Below, one piece after another: positions 1 to 11,232 of a DNA stretch of 64,000 bases (position 1 is its first letter; each line of letters starts with the position of its first letter). Made by a program: the position numbers and the translations under genes. The notes below the pieces were generated by a model. That model ran no database searches. It was given only the letters and a program-made list of their open reading frames with translations, and was not told the origin of the DNA. This stretch comes from Phoronis australis (lineage: Eukaryota; Phoronida; Phoronidae), in the NCBI GenBank assembly GCA_002633005.1, contig NMRA01000034.1, positions 204,136 to 268,135 of the forward strand, read 5' to 3'.

Positions 1-438
1 CAGCACGTGAGCAGACCCGACGTGACCCCTGTGTTCTGAAGAACATCTGACACCACTGCGATGAACAGCACAGGAACATTACTGTTTCGATTTTGACAAA
101 TATGGAATTTCAGGAACACGAAACATCGTTAAGACATTTTTCATGATTCTTTTGAATATAGGAAGCCGTGATGTGTTATGATGTTGTATAGTTAGTTACA
201 ATATTTGGAAAATTGATGTAAAAACACACAAGTTTGGCAGATGATTTGTCCTTTTACGTTGTCCCAACCCTACTGAAGAGTAAATTTAGATAGTTTCTGT
301 CACAAACACTTGGAAAATGCCGATTGTCAAGATTTCGGGCAAAATTAATGATATTCTTACAAGCGCTTTAATGAAACTTGTATCTCTTTACAAAAAAGAA
401 ACATAAACACTTTTGAATACAAGCACCACGTTCTACTG
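1..438. other. Left-edge intergenic sequence
   Basis: I see no gene, repeat or RNA signature here. It lies 3' of the coiled-coil gene. Confidence 0.4.
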
Positions 439-444
439 TTTATT
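439..444 (-). terminator. Polyadenylation signal AATAAA of the coiled-coil gene
   Basis: Minus-strand AATAAA (plus TTTATT), about 60 nt beyond the stop codon at 502-504. This is the expected place for the 3' end of the coiled-coil transcript. Confidence 0.5.
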
Positions 445-501
445 GCATTCGAAGTTTGTACAATTGCACTTGTCGCACTGGCAACTTGTATCACCCGTGG
501 C

Positions 502-1239
502 TTATGTCCCCCAACACGACCGGGAACCAGGTGGACTCTCCGGATCTGTTTTGAAATTAGACGCATTTGTGGCAGTGTTCGACATTCTGTAGCGTAACTT
601 GCCATCCGACATCCTGGGTCTACTAAGTACCGGAGTTATTCCGTCACAAAACCGGACAGACGCAGCAGTTGCCGGGCGCGGCGACTTTGCCACGGAAGTA
701 TCCGCTAAACTGCTTGGCATACTGGTTGGCCGCGATGAAGCCGATACAACGACATTCACTCCATCCGCACTGCGCACCGCGGGGGCACTCTTTACCCGCG
801 ACTTTATAGTTTGTACTTCGTGGGGTTCAGAGATGACCTGTGAGCCAAAAGTCAACTTTGACCCCGTGACTATTTCTACAGCTTTCTGTGCTATTTTTGC
901 AGGATTGTACGTTGAATCCTCTTTCATGTATGTTGGAAACGGACTGACGTTAGATTTTACAATATCGCGCAAGTCCTCGTTCTCATCTTTAACATTGTTC
1001 AGTTCCCTTTTTATTTTCACAAACTTTTTAAACGTTTTGTCGGCATTGATTCGTCTCCGAAGAGCCATAAGCTCCACTGTCAAGTCGTGTACTTCTTGTT
1101 CCAACTGTTGACGCTGCCGTTCACTGGTAGTTAGCTGTAACTGAAGCTCAGATATCAGCAAATTTAGCTGTCGTATCGTTATAAGATATTCTTCATTTTT
1201 CTTTATCGCCTCGTCCTTATCCTTCGCAAGTTGCAAGAC
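502..1239 (-). CDS. Coiled-coil gene, terminal exon with disordered C-terminus
   Basis: The exon opens after TTTTTTACAG, in phase 0, with VLQLAKDKDEAIKKNEEYL. About 95 residues of coiled coil (Leu/Gln/Glu/Arg-rich) follow, and then a Ser/Ala/Pro/Arg-rich segment with several SRP and SP motifs. It ends at a TAA (502-504) after SCWGT. A canonical AATAAA lies about 60 nt downstream on the same strand, supporting this as the true 3' exon. The opposite-strand open frame at 599-1111 is a shadow. Confidence 0.8.
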   Translation of the reverse strand, partial: VLQLAKDKDEAIKKNEEYLITIRQLNLLISELQLQLTTSERQRQQLEQEVHDLTVELMALRRRINADKTFKKFVKIKRELNNVKDENEDLRDIVKSNVSPFPTYMKEDSTYNPAKIAQKAVEIVTGSKLTFGSQVISEPHEVQTIKSRVKSAPAVRSADGVNVVVSASSRPTSMPSSLADTSVAKSPRPATAASVRFCDGITPVLSRPRMSDGKLRYRMSNTATNASNFKTDPESPPGSRSCWGT

Positions 1240-4200
1240 CTGTAAAAAATAACAGGTGGTAAAAATGAGTCACAATTATGGAAATTGAACGCTAAATACA
1301 ACCGGGTACAGAAGTCTCAATGATGTAATTATCTTGATACAATAGAGGGCAATTTTAAAGCCAAGGGTTTATTCCCTGAAGGCTAATTACTGAAAAGTTT
1401 AGCGAAATATTGCAATACAGGGATAAATTTAGGAGCGCGCCTCGCGCTCATTGGCACAAAAATAATTCCACTGGAGCAAAATGATTGCTTAACTCGGGCC
1501 GACGTGCCCAATGAAATTGGAAGCGAAAAAAGACAAAAGAAACACATCTTTTAGAATGATCTCTACAAATACTACGCCAGTGCCACGCAAGGTAATGCAC
1601 GCTTTTGGCGAGTTGCCCAAGACTATCTAAATGATAGTCAGTGGGATGTAATATATTGAAGACCGTCTTCGCTTTAATTCCTAAACACCGTCCGGTTATC
1701 ATTATTTTCGTCGCCCAAACCAAATATTTTCTGTCGCGAATTACTCTAGCCACGTTTTCTTTGAATGAATAGCTTCTATACTTTGTTCATTTGTGACATT
1801 TCTATCGGAAGGAAGATAGGATGCCTGACCAGAAGCCAAGCGGCTAAAATGAGCGTTCACAAAGACTTCCTGCAAGTCGTTTCACGGGTAACTAGCACAA
1901 CATTAACGTGCAACACATACTAATTTCAAGACAACCCCGTGTGATCGGAGTCTAACCCCAACATACGTCACTGGAATATGGCCACAGCAAGAAGACAGGT
2001 CTGTCGTATCATTTGGGAACAGAAAAACAAAGCAGAGCAGACGTATGGCGAACGCTCAAATGTGATTGTTCAGACACTAGATGTCTGATCTGCCTAACAG
2101 TGGCCGGCAGTTGTCGTACGCCATCCCTCCGAACTGATGACAAGCTTTCTTGAATAAAAGTCACCGAACAAAGCCTGGATTATTTGCATATATCAATATC
2201 TTGAAGTGGTTGGTTTTAAGTCATACTAATGTGAACATATCGTCAAAGCTGTCGTTACCGTTTCTGCTATTAAACCATTAACAAATAATAGAATGAAGTG
2301 TATTTAAGTCTAATGGCTACTTAAACAAACTCACACCTCTTTCCTTATTATATCGTTCTTGTAGAACCTGCAAGTCGTACACAGACGTATAAATGTAAGT
2401 CATCTTAGTAAACATTTTGAGATGCAAGAGTGAAGAGATATCAAATGGTTTTCTAAAATGTCCCAGTTGATGCAAGCGCTGAGAAACAACGCTAATGATC
2501 ATTCTCATGCAACCTTCGCCTGCTTCACAGAACGACCAGTTCTCATTCAACTACTGAATACTTTATTCAAATAGAAACAATTTCACGAGACATAGAAATA
2601 GATAAGTTTTTTTAATTGTAACCAGCCTTGCTGCACCAACTATCGTAAAATCTCACCAATTTAGGATACAATTTGGTTGGCAAGTGAAATTTTATTTCTT
2701 CACTTTTTCATGCATGAGAAGTAGTATCAATCAAAGTTGTATACCATACCCACCACCAGACAATGTTTTGAGAAACATTCACGTGTACAACGAAGAAAAA
2801 AGTTCAATTTTGACAATTGTTTTGGCTTGTCAAAAATTGGTGAAATTTTTTTGAAGTCCTCGGTGTCTGCACCGGAGCTGCACAACTGGTTGGGTTTTTA
2901 TTCTATGCATTACGAATCAGCTGAGATACTTCTACCAAGGAGTGTAGTAGTATAGGAGAGTTCCTTAGCTGGCTCCTTGGGGGGGAATTCCCCTCTGAAC
3001 CCCCAGGGGCAATCATTCAAATAATGTAGCTCATGGAGGTATGAAGTGTTATAAGGAACGATAATTGCCCTGTTAAGAACTCAAACATGAAACAAAACCA
3101 TGATGAATTTTGAAGGGAGCTTCAAGAGAATAAAAACAAATACACTTTAATATTGATTAAGATACACATTTTCTTTCTCATTCTATTGTAAGTGGATGTT
3201 AGTTTATGTATTCAAACCATTTTCAATCACACAGTAATTTTATTGCACGTTGAATGTCATTAAAGTATGAATTTATGAGCGTTTACATTGTTCGGACTGC
3301 GCGCCAAACTAAGTGTTGATTATTCACCGCTTGGAGCGCTAGTGTTTCGACCAGTAACCATTGCGGCGAATGGTAAAATGGCGGAGTGAACTCTCCTATA
3401 CCAGTGGCGGATCTAGGATATCACAAGGGGGGGCCCAACATTTTGTCCGGCTGTAGGCATTTGCGCAAACTGAACCATGATTGTAGATGCGCATAGCACC
3501 GAATGGNTGCAAGTCGTATAAATGTAAGTCATCTTAGTAAACATTTTGAGATGCAAGAGTGAAGAGATATCAAATGGTTTTCTAAAATGTCCCAGTTGAT
3601 GCAAGCGCTGAGAAACAACGAATGGATTTGTTCAAACTCTGCGCTAATGATCATTTTCATGCAACCTTCGCCTGCTTCACAGAACGACCAGTTCTCATTC
3701 AACGACTGAATACTTTATTCAAATAGAAACAATTTCACGAGACATAGAAATAGATAAGTTTTTTAATTGTAACCAGCCTTGCTGCACCAACTATCGTAAA
3801 ATCTCACCAATTTAGGATAAAATTTGGTTGACAAGTGAAATTTTATTTCTTCACTTTTTCATGCAAGAGAAGTAGTACCAACCACACTTGTATACCATGC
3901 CCACCATCAGACAATGTTTTGAGAAACAGTGGTCATTCACGTGTACAACGAAGAAAAAAGGTCAATTTTGACAATTGTTTTGGCTTGTCTAAAATTGGTG
4001 AGATTTTTTTGAAGTCCTCGGTGTCTGCACCGGAGCTGCACAACTGGTTGGGTTTTTATTCTATGCATTACGAGTCAGCTGAGACATTTCTACCATCTGC
4101 AAACCAGACTCTGGAATTCCAAAAGTTCAGTCCCAGAAAAATCATAACCAGATACTCATATTTCATCTTGTGGACATTTTTGGGACACCCTTCACTATCA

Positions 4201-7200
4201 TTTGCTGAATATAGTTGCTCTACGACTTTATATAATGAACATGAGACACCTGGCTACACACATATAAATGAAACTCTATTCAAATATCAGACCCAAAATT
4301 GTGATAATGACCAACAGTGTGAACTTTAAAGATTCAGTTGCGTACGGTTCTAGCATATCCAAGGAACCACGAACTTCGAGCACAATTATCCGACCTTCCA
4401 ACAAGAATCACTGACACACAATGCCGGGAATCACGAGTCACTAACCCAAGAAACAGGAGTCATGGACAAGATAAAAGCGTTACGGACAAAAGACACGGGT
4501 CACGGGTTATGCAAATGGTGCCTTGTTTTGCTTTACTTGGTCACCATCCAGGTTTGCTGTTCCTATCATCTGATAAAGCATTAAACTGTCTATAAACAAA
4601 ACAACTTAGACTTAATCAGTTGAAATAGGCTTTTCAGTTGCTAAAGCTATTTTATTTGATAAATGGAACCATGCAGGCACAGTGACGACAAAAGATGCAT
4701 AAAATTTGCTCTTAACACGCGAAGAAAGGCATTATATTTTGACCTCTAGGTATTCGGCAATACCTATTTCTGAGGGGCTTCGATTGCACAATCAAAGAAA
4801 ACTCAGTTTTGAAATAGAAAAATGAAAAGTTAAGGGTTGCTCCCAGCCCCGTGACTCATGTTTTGGGTCCGTAATTCGCGTTATAAGGCAAAGAAATGTG
4901 ACAGTATTCCAGGTACATGACTTGTCTTCAAATATCAGTGGAACTTTCCCATACTTCGTCACTCTGCTTTCTGGGGCTTGAAGTTGATAATTAAGGGAAA
5001 CAGCGGAAAGAAGAGAAGCCGAACATCGTGACTGTGAGCCTACCTGTTGACGTAGCTCCTCAATCATGTCATCTTTTGTTGTGTCATTTTTCAGATCAGT
5101 CAGCTCTCGTTTTACGCTGTCAAGGTCAGCTTTTAACTTAGCATTCTTCTCTCTCAGCTCTGCGATATCAATCAGTAAATTGGCCTTTTCTTTTTTCAGC
5201 TTTTCAATTTCCGTAACCTTTGCGATGTTAGAATCATTCAATCGTTTGATTTCTAGTTTGAGTGTCACAGTTTCCTCAATGACTGAATCCAGTCGCAATT
5301 GAAGCATCTGCAATGATCAGAATACAGTTAGTTTTAGTCAGGAATTCATTTTTACGCCGCCAGAATTTACTGAGCTTAATTCAGCATCTTTCTAATCCAT
5401 TTCCGAAAAAAAAAACAATAAGGCCTATGAGTCACAGTACCGAATTTTAATTCGGTACTGTGACCTTAAAAGGTCTTTATAAAACGTTCAAAGCCCTAGT
5501 TACTATGATTCTCACCTTTCACCACAATTTTCGAAATGCCCACCCACGGTCACCGCAACTCTAGAGGTGGTGGCGAGACGGGGACCCAATTTCAGTTCCC
5601 CTGTTCTCAGAAATTTTCTGGCTGACCCCTCCTCGGTCTTTTGTTGGCCGGGGCCCATGTGACGTGCAATCGCGCGAGCCTTAAGGGGTAGGATTATACC
5701 CGGCGGCACGACATAGCCCCTATGAAGACGAGATGGAGACCCTATTTTGCGCGAGACATTAAATTACAGCTTATTTGGCTTGATGGGTAACCCAGCACTA
5801 ATGAGCGGCGTTACTCAACTAGACAAAACTGCACGGTTAGCAGAAAGTCGCGGGACAGAGATCCTTTCATACTCACGTGATGTGACCAATATATGCTGTG
5901 TAAGAAGACTAGTAATTCTTATTCATGCCATATCAACACGCTGATTTATAACAGCACAAATATAAAACAAGACTTATTTCAAAGCTTTTCATGCCCAGGA
6001 GTGCAAAATGACGTCTACCCATACAGAGCATTTGGTGCAATGGTAAGTAAAACCGTTCCAAGCAAGGTGAACAGAAGGTTCAGTGTTGCTCATCCTCGTC
6101 AGCTTCTCACCATGCAACATCAGATCGGCTCCAACTATTGCTGTGTTTCACTTTACCGACCCAGCCCTATCTCGCGCTTTCCAGACTTAGTCCTACCTCG
6201 CACTTTCACGACTGAGCCCTACCTCGCACTTTACTGACTCAGCCTTACCTCGCACTTTCACGACTGAGCCGTACCTCGCACTTAACTGACTCAGCCCTAC
6301 CTCGCACTTTCACGACTGAGCCCTACCTCGCACTTTACCGACTCAGCCCTACCTCGCACTTTCCCTCGTTTCGTCTGTATATTTCGACTTGCTGTTGCAA
6401 CTTTTCATTCACATTTCGAAGTCGCTGGATTTCTTGTTCCAACTGCAAACAAAATCGACATTTCAGTTGAAATAACTGACTTCTGCGGTAAAGAAAAAAA
6501 ATACGTCCCAACTTATGACCTTTTTTGATGATACGTGAAACCGTCGGCGCATATTTGGAAGCTACTCATTGGCCGAAGCCCTGATATGGGCACACGGTGT
6601 TATGACGCTTTCAAGTGTACAAGCTGAGGTGTGTTCTGTAGACTTTAAACTCACAAAAACGCAAGATCCCATTTCATTACAAGCGCACGTGATCATAACG
6701 AATGGGTTTTCTCGCGAGTCTCTGAGATGTACTGAACGCAACCCTGGGGCCCGTTCCAAGAAAATAACTTAAGTTCATTTTACTTCAGTCTCAGGTTTGT
6801 CTCAACTTCCCAAATTTGAAACTTCCACATTCGGTAAGTTTGTCGAACTTAAGACAAAAACTTAAGTCAAAATTAAGTTCACTTTCTTGGAACGGACGAC
6901 TTATGACAAATTGAAGCTTTATCTTAAAATTGGCTTAAATTTAAGATTTGTCTTAGCTAATTCAGTTTTCTTGGAACGAGTCCCTGGTGTTTAGCTAGGT
7001 ACATAGAGGGACACCAAGCCCAAAGAAGTACACAGAAGACGAAAAGGTACGCATCGCTCCCTATAGTTTGAAAAGACGTTTTCCTATATATCTCTTCTCT
7101 GGGCAGCGTACGGACCCTAGATCAAACTCTTGTCACTGGTGTAGCCATGGGGGTCACAAGTGGGACATACCCGATGTTCGTTCCCAGAAACTCTCCTCCA

Positions 7201-10122
7201 GACCAAACGCCACTTCGATCGCCAACAATTTTGCACTTGTTCCCCGTTCATTACGTACAAGTACCCCGCAGCCGTCACTTCCGTCATCAAGAGTTTCGTG
7301 TTACCCCCCGCTCCATTTTCCTTGTTACGCCAGTGACCCTTGTCTCAAATCAATGACGATAACAGTAATCGAAGTAAATCCACATGCACATACCAGCAAT
7401 AGATCTTTTTTCCACCTCACTTCCGCCTCTTCTTTCTCTGCGATCTGTTTTAGCAACTGAAGAAGAATAGATGAAACACTATGTTGAACGGAACTGTATA
7501 GTAGTTCTTTGAGGTAACTTTGTCAGTGCACAGCATTTCTTTAGAAGAAAACTTTTGACATATTCGAAGTTCCCACTACATTCACTCCCTCACGCGGACT
7601 ATACCTTCGTTTTCAAGACTTGAATTTCTCCAATAACTTTCTTATTGTACATCCATAAAACTATATATTTTTAAAATCCACTATGATCACAAATTCTTGT
7701 TATGTGCACGAAAGCAGTGACTGTCCGCATGTTCGTAATCACAATTGTTTTTTTTCAAAAGCAGAGGTGTTTCACTGAGGCTGTCGCATTTTCCACAAAA
7801 CGAACACAAACACTTGCAAATTATGTTTGTTTATTATGTTAGCTACAAAGGAACACTTGGTTTTTATAATGCCTTTTAGCCCGCAAACAGCTCAGCTGTC
7901 AAAACTCAGGACCGTAGTCTGCAAGCTAAGAAGCGATTCGAACCGGAGTCTCAGAAATGAGTCTGTTGTACAAACCACTGCACTGCCCTCCATTTCTGTA
8001 ACTGAAAAATGACCGTGTAGCACAATGTGCTTGATTCAGTCAAAATCTATGTCAAATACAAGCATAATATCAATAACTGATAGCGCACAAACTCAAATTA
8101 TCAATTATACCATTAAACGAATCTGGAATACTCAAGACAACGAGCAAAATGGAACCAAGCAGTAGTTGCTGAATTCGTAAAATGAGCTGTCATTAATTAC
8201 TGTCATATAAAATTCATCCGCAAAATCTACAAAATCCCAGAATGAGTATAATGTATAACATGCACAACACATGAGTTTTTGTGCGCCTAACACATACATA
8301 ACACGTACTGATTTTTCGTAAACCGAGTTACAGAAATGAAATTAAGTTCGAAAATGTGCATATATGTACAACTTGTCTTCAGTTGAACGTGACCAACGAT
8401 GGCTACTCAATGTTTTCGTCGAAAATTACATGACGTGGTTATCGCATTGTAGAAATGGCGAAACGCTTTTGATTGCACAAACTGCGAATTTCAGAAAACG
8501 GGAGAATACATTTGACACACACATTATTGAAAAGAAACTTTTTTAGACAACCGAGTTTGTCAAGACCATTTGCCAAAAATGCTCACATGTTCCGATAAAT
8601 CAGTTATAAAACCAGGTTTAGTTAAAAACATGCTTTCATTTGAGACACATACCGTTATAAAATAGATTTTTGGTCTGGGAAAAACTGAGATTTACAAACG
8701 GTTGTTCGAGATCAGGTTCACTAAGTTGGTTTGTCATGATGGGTTATTCATTTTATGCACTGAATGTGATCTCAAGCTATACCCAGCTATCACTTCTTCC
8801 CGAGTCAGAAATCCTTCCTCGTCGGAGTTACATGCAGAAACAAGGTGATGTCTAGCTATTTTATAACGGCAAGTTGTCGAAATCCGCAGCCGTTGAAAAC
8901 GTAACCCGGAGGCCGCATTGGATATTATCTCCGAGACACGAGGTTTGGGCGAAACGAACGCCAGTCTGAAACACGTAAAGATGTTAAAGTAAAAAGACGA
9001 GGGTTACTTCTACATGAGGCTATCTACATCCAAGCCCTGAAACCCTCTCTCAAAAAGCTAGGTGGTGCCATATTCAATTTGTCGTCTGCGTGGATGGAAT
9101 GAGACACAATGCCATCAAACAAACGGAGCGCCACCTGGCGAACCGGAGTTTGAAATCAAACTTGAAATTATTATGTAATTTTCCGCCATACTTTCGAGGG
9201 AACTCAAGACAAGTTCTATTATTTTGTGTTCGAGTACATAATGGCTTACGCGTATGAGTTTCTAGTCCAAGTTCGCACTTGACGATCCATAGATTCGAGC
9301 TACAAACTAAAGTAAAAGCTCAATATTTTGAGTTCAGACTCGGTCGTGTTAGCCTTTATACCGAGGTCTTCAAGCGGCAACTAGAATAAGACAGTTATCC
9401 ACTTAAGTCATTAGTTACTCGAGTACAGAATAATGGACACTAATCTGGAGCTCGCACAAAAGTACAAAAGAAAATTTCAAAAATGATTCTGAGTTTGATT
9501 TCGAGTAAAAAGATTAGACCCCAGTCCCAGGTCAACCAGAGAACCTTCAGTACGGAGAGACAAAGCAGTGGCGAGAGCAGAGAGCGAGAGAAAATTGCAA
9601 AAGCAAATTTCTGAATGATACTGACGTCCATACCAGTTGAGAAAACGGGGCACCAATATTTATCTGGTAATCAATCGGAATTTACGTGACCTGGAATAAT
9701 ACCCGTACAAGATAGAAGTGGAAGTAAAGACAGACGGGCGTGCTTATTTCTCGCGAAAAGAGGGGTTACCCTGATACCTCGACAAAGAAAGAGAACACTC
9801 AATTAATTCACACATTTAATCAGAGAAATTTCTACGTGAAGCTGTACCGGTGCAACCCATTTATCTACATGTAGGTGTGTGAAGCTAATCAGAGCACTAC
9901 TTGTAGAACAAATTAGAAGCACTGCAACAAACCAAGCAAGAAATTCTATTTAGTGACTATAAAGAATCAATATAAAAAGAGGGTGCGAAAAAAGCATAGA
10001 GTTGAAATACACCCGCATGCGCGGTGTAAAGCGTGTCAATGTAACCCGTCTGTCCTTACCGCAAACTTTTCCAGCTCCCACAATTTTTCCTTTGCTTTTG
10101 TAGCTTCCATATCTGCTAATAA
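502..10122 (-). CDS. Coiled-coil protein gene, 3' part (5 exons, 5' end not found)
   Basis: Five minus-strand exons can be chained: 10060-10122, 7394-7456, 6353-6442, 5044-5307 and 502-1239. Every junction has a GT donor and AG acceptor, and every exon is a multiple of three in phase 0. The joined product is almost wholly heptad-like and charged (for example LEQEIQRLRNVNEKLQQQV), then ends in a Ser/Pro-rich, basic, probably disordered tail of about 150 residues. No enzymatic motif, signal peptide or membrane segment is visible. I do not recognise the family. A structural role (cytoskeletal, centrosomal or ciliary scaffold) is only an inference from the coiled coil. More 5' exons probably lie to the right of 10122. 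Confidence is high that this is a real gene, low on function. Confidence 0.75.
2369..2937. repeat. Large direct repeat, copy 1
   Basis: About 570 bp in the last intron of the coiled-coil gene, nearly identical to 3508-4096. Relative to copy 2 it has a 10-bp insertion near the start (CACAGACGTA) and lacks about 25 bp in the middle. Both copies contain the same short open frames, but no known protein is recognisable. This may be a repeat family or an assembly-level duplication. Confidence 0.85.
3508..4096. repeat. Large direct repeat, copy 2, starting at a single N
   Basis: Second copy of the repeat at 2369-2937. It begins at the base after the lone N at 3507. The immediate start at an ambiguous base suggests a contig join, so the duplication may not be real. 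Confidence 0.8.
5044..5307 (-). CDS. Coiled-coil gene, 88-codon exon
   Basis: A 264-nt exon, phase 0 at both ends, with acceptor CATTGCAG and donor GTAGGC. The 88 residues are a continuous predicted coiled coil, with stretches such as EIEKLKKEKANLLIDIAELR and a break-free heptad pattern. It begins with a Met codon immediately after the acceptor, so an alternative start here cannot be excluded, but upstream in-frame exons make an internal exon more likely. Confidence 0.8.
6155..6362. repeat. 26-bp tandem repeat, 8 copies, carrying splice-donor copies
   Basis: Eight 26-bp units with consensus like CGACTCAGCCCTACCTCGCA followed by CTTTA. On the minus strand each unit contains GCGAG followed by GTAGGG or a close variant (GTAAGG in one, GTACGG in another). 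This is the same string used as the 5' splice site of the exon at 6353-6442. The leftmost unit is the most diverged. The array begins inside the exon and extends into the intron. Confidence 0.9.
6353..6442 (-). CDS. Coiled-coil gene, 30-codon exon ending in a tandem repeat
   Basis: A 90-nt exon with acceptor GTTTGCAG and donor GTAGGG, phase 0 at both ends, encoding heptads such as LEQEIQRLRNVNEKLQQQV and then EIYRRNEGKCE. The last ten coding bases and the splice donor belong to the final unit of a 26-bp tandem repeat at 6155-6362, so the donor sequence is present eight times in a row. Confidence 0.75.
6745..6992. mobile_element. MITE-like element with CCGTTCCAAG termini
   Basis: The segment starts GGGCCCGTTCCAAGAAAATA and ends TTTTCTTGGAACGAGTCCC, which are inverted complements. 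Inside are several partial inverted motifs (AACTTAAG, CTTAAGTC) and a second internal TTCTTGGAACGG. No coding capacity. This is the structure of a short non-autonomous terminal-inverted-repeat element. Related ends occur near 36171 and 38489. Confidence 0.55.
7394..7456 (-). CDS. Coiled-coil gene, exon
   Basis: A 63-nt exon encoding LLKQIAEKEEAEVRWKKDLL plus one further Leu. The acceptor is TTCTTCAG and the donor GTATGTG, phase 0 to phase 0. The composition is strongly helical and charged, like its neighbours. Confidence 0.65.
7930..7992 (-). repeat. tRNA-like sequence (SINE head or tRNA relic)
   Basis: On the minus strand GGGCAGTGCAGTGG resembles an A box, and GGTTCGAATC about 40 nt later is a good B box. 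The stems do not fold into a clean cloverleaf by eye, so this is more likely a tRNA-derived SINE head or a relic than a working tRNA. Confidence 0.4.
9190..9560. repeat. Dispersed repeat copy, family also near 34.6 and 26.5 kb
   Basis: The segment with GAGTTTGATTTCGAGTAAAA then AGATTAGACC matches a diverged copy at about 34580-34830, and in inverse orientation part of 26470-26600. No coding capacity is recognised. Confidence 0.4.
10060..10122 (-). CDS. Coiled-coil gene, exon (most 5' one found)
   Basis: A 63-nt, 21-codon exon starting LLADMEATKAKEKLWELEKF. The acceptor is TTTTTTAAG and the donor GTAAGG, with phase 0 at both ends. The exon has exactly the same length as the one at 7394-7456, and both begin with Leu-Leu, consistent with three heptads per exon. 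The AAG acceptor is less usual than CAG, so the start is slightly uncertain. Confidence 0.6.
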
Positions 10123-10769
10123 CTTAAAAAACATGGATTTGCGAGTTACGTCAAATCTAAAACAACCCGATACATACTCCCTCTCGTGGCCCTTTGATAA
10201 GTGAAGATGGAGTAACGTGTACATCTAACCAGTTGGTTGACATCCACGTAAGATGGGATTTGTAGAAATGTGCCGAAAATAGAACCATATAGATTATTCT
10301 TGCATTTGGCTTTTCACTTGAATTTCAAAGGTCCTGGCGACTGGTTAAAAGCGTCGGCAATTAGTCCACGACGAAATATTTCACTGACAAGGAGAGATCC
10401 AAAAGATCTTGGTGAACATAAACTACCGTGAAAAGATTTACCCTAACGAAATGTGTCTTGACAACAGCAAGTAGACAGTCAATTTGTTCAGGCAAAAGAT
10501 TGAACCAAATCAGAGTTCTTGCTGAATCGATCAAAAATTCAAACATGATGAAAACTGCGCGTCTTCTATTCTTCCTTTCTGCTAATTCAGATTAATCCAT
10601 GGTGACCAAGTAGGTGTCATTTTTACAGCAAAAATAAGTAGAATAATGCAAGACTATTTAAATCACTTGTCATGTGGAGCAGGCAAAATTCAGACTTTGC
10701 TTACATGGTTGAAAGACACAGAGCTTTTCAAACATGGTGCAGCACACGTAGCCAGAACAATTCTGGGTA

Positions 10770-11232
10770 GTGGCAATATCGATGGAAAGAACATTACTGC
10801 ACAACCTGAAAGTATACGCACCTATCCTAACCCTTTCAACCGCTGTGTCGCATAGTTACCACAATACACAAATCAAAGACCCAACATTTTTTACCTCATC
10901 ACAATTGAATGCAAGCATTTTTAAGTTTATTTGGAATAACAAAGTTGAGAGCGTGAAGAGAGATGTGTTAATCAAAACTTATGAGGAAGGGGGAGTTAAA
11001 ATGTTAAATATTATTCTTTTTAACAAGGCTATAAAAATTTCATGGATAAAGAGATTACTTAATTCTGAATCAAAATGGGTGAAATTGTTTGAACTTGAAA
11101 CAGGGATTGCAAAGTCAAATATTATAAATTTTGGAAATGTTTTTATTAAATACCATACTGATGTAATCAATCCTTTTTGGAACGAAGTTCTAAGTAACTG
11201 GTCTTTTTTCATTAGTAAACAGCCCCATAAAG
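10770..11232 (+). mobile_element. LINE (non-LTR retrotransposon) fragment, reverse-transcriptase C-terminal region
   Basis: An open frame of about 150 codons contains FKFIWNNKVESVKRDVLIKT, EEGGVKMLNI and KISWIKRLLNSESKW. This arrangement is typical of the region after the reverse-transcriptase core in L1-like non-LTR retrotransposons (FIWNNK..., EGGLKM...D, K..WI.RL). No start, endonuclease or catalytic YxDD is present, so it is a 5'-truncated piece. It stops abruptly at the single N at 11233. Confidence 0.7.

Noticed and set aside
599-1111. 170-codon plus-strand open frame
   Set aside because: Antisense shadow of the coiled-coil terminal exon; low-complexity Ser/Phe composition from the opposite strand.
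2737-4329. Open frames shared by the two 570-bp direct repeats (for example SAPELHNWLGFYSMHYESAE)
   Set aside because: Identity reflects the DNA duplication itself; no known domain and no start context.
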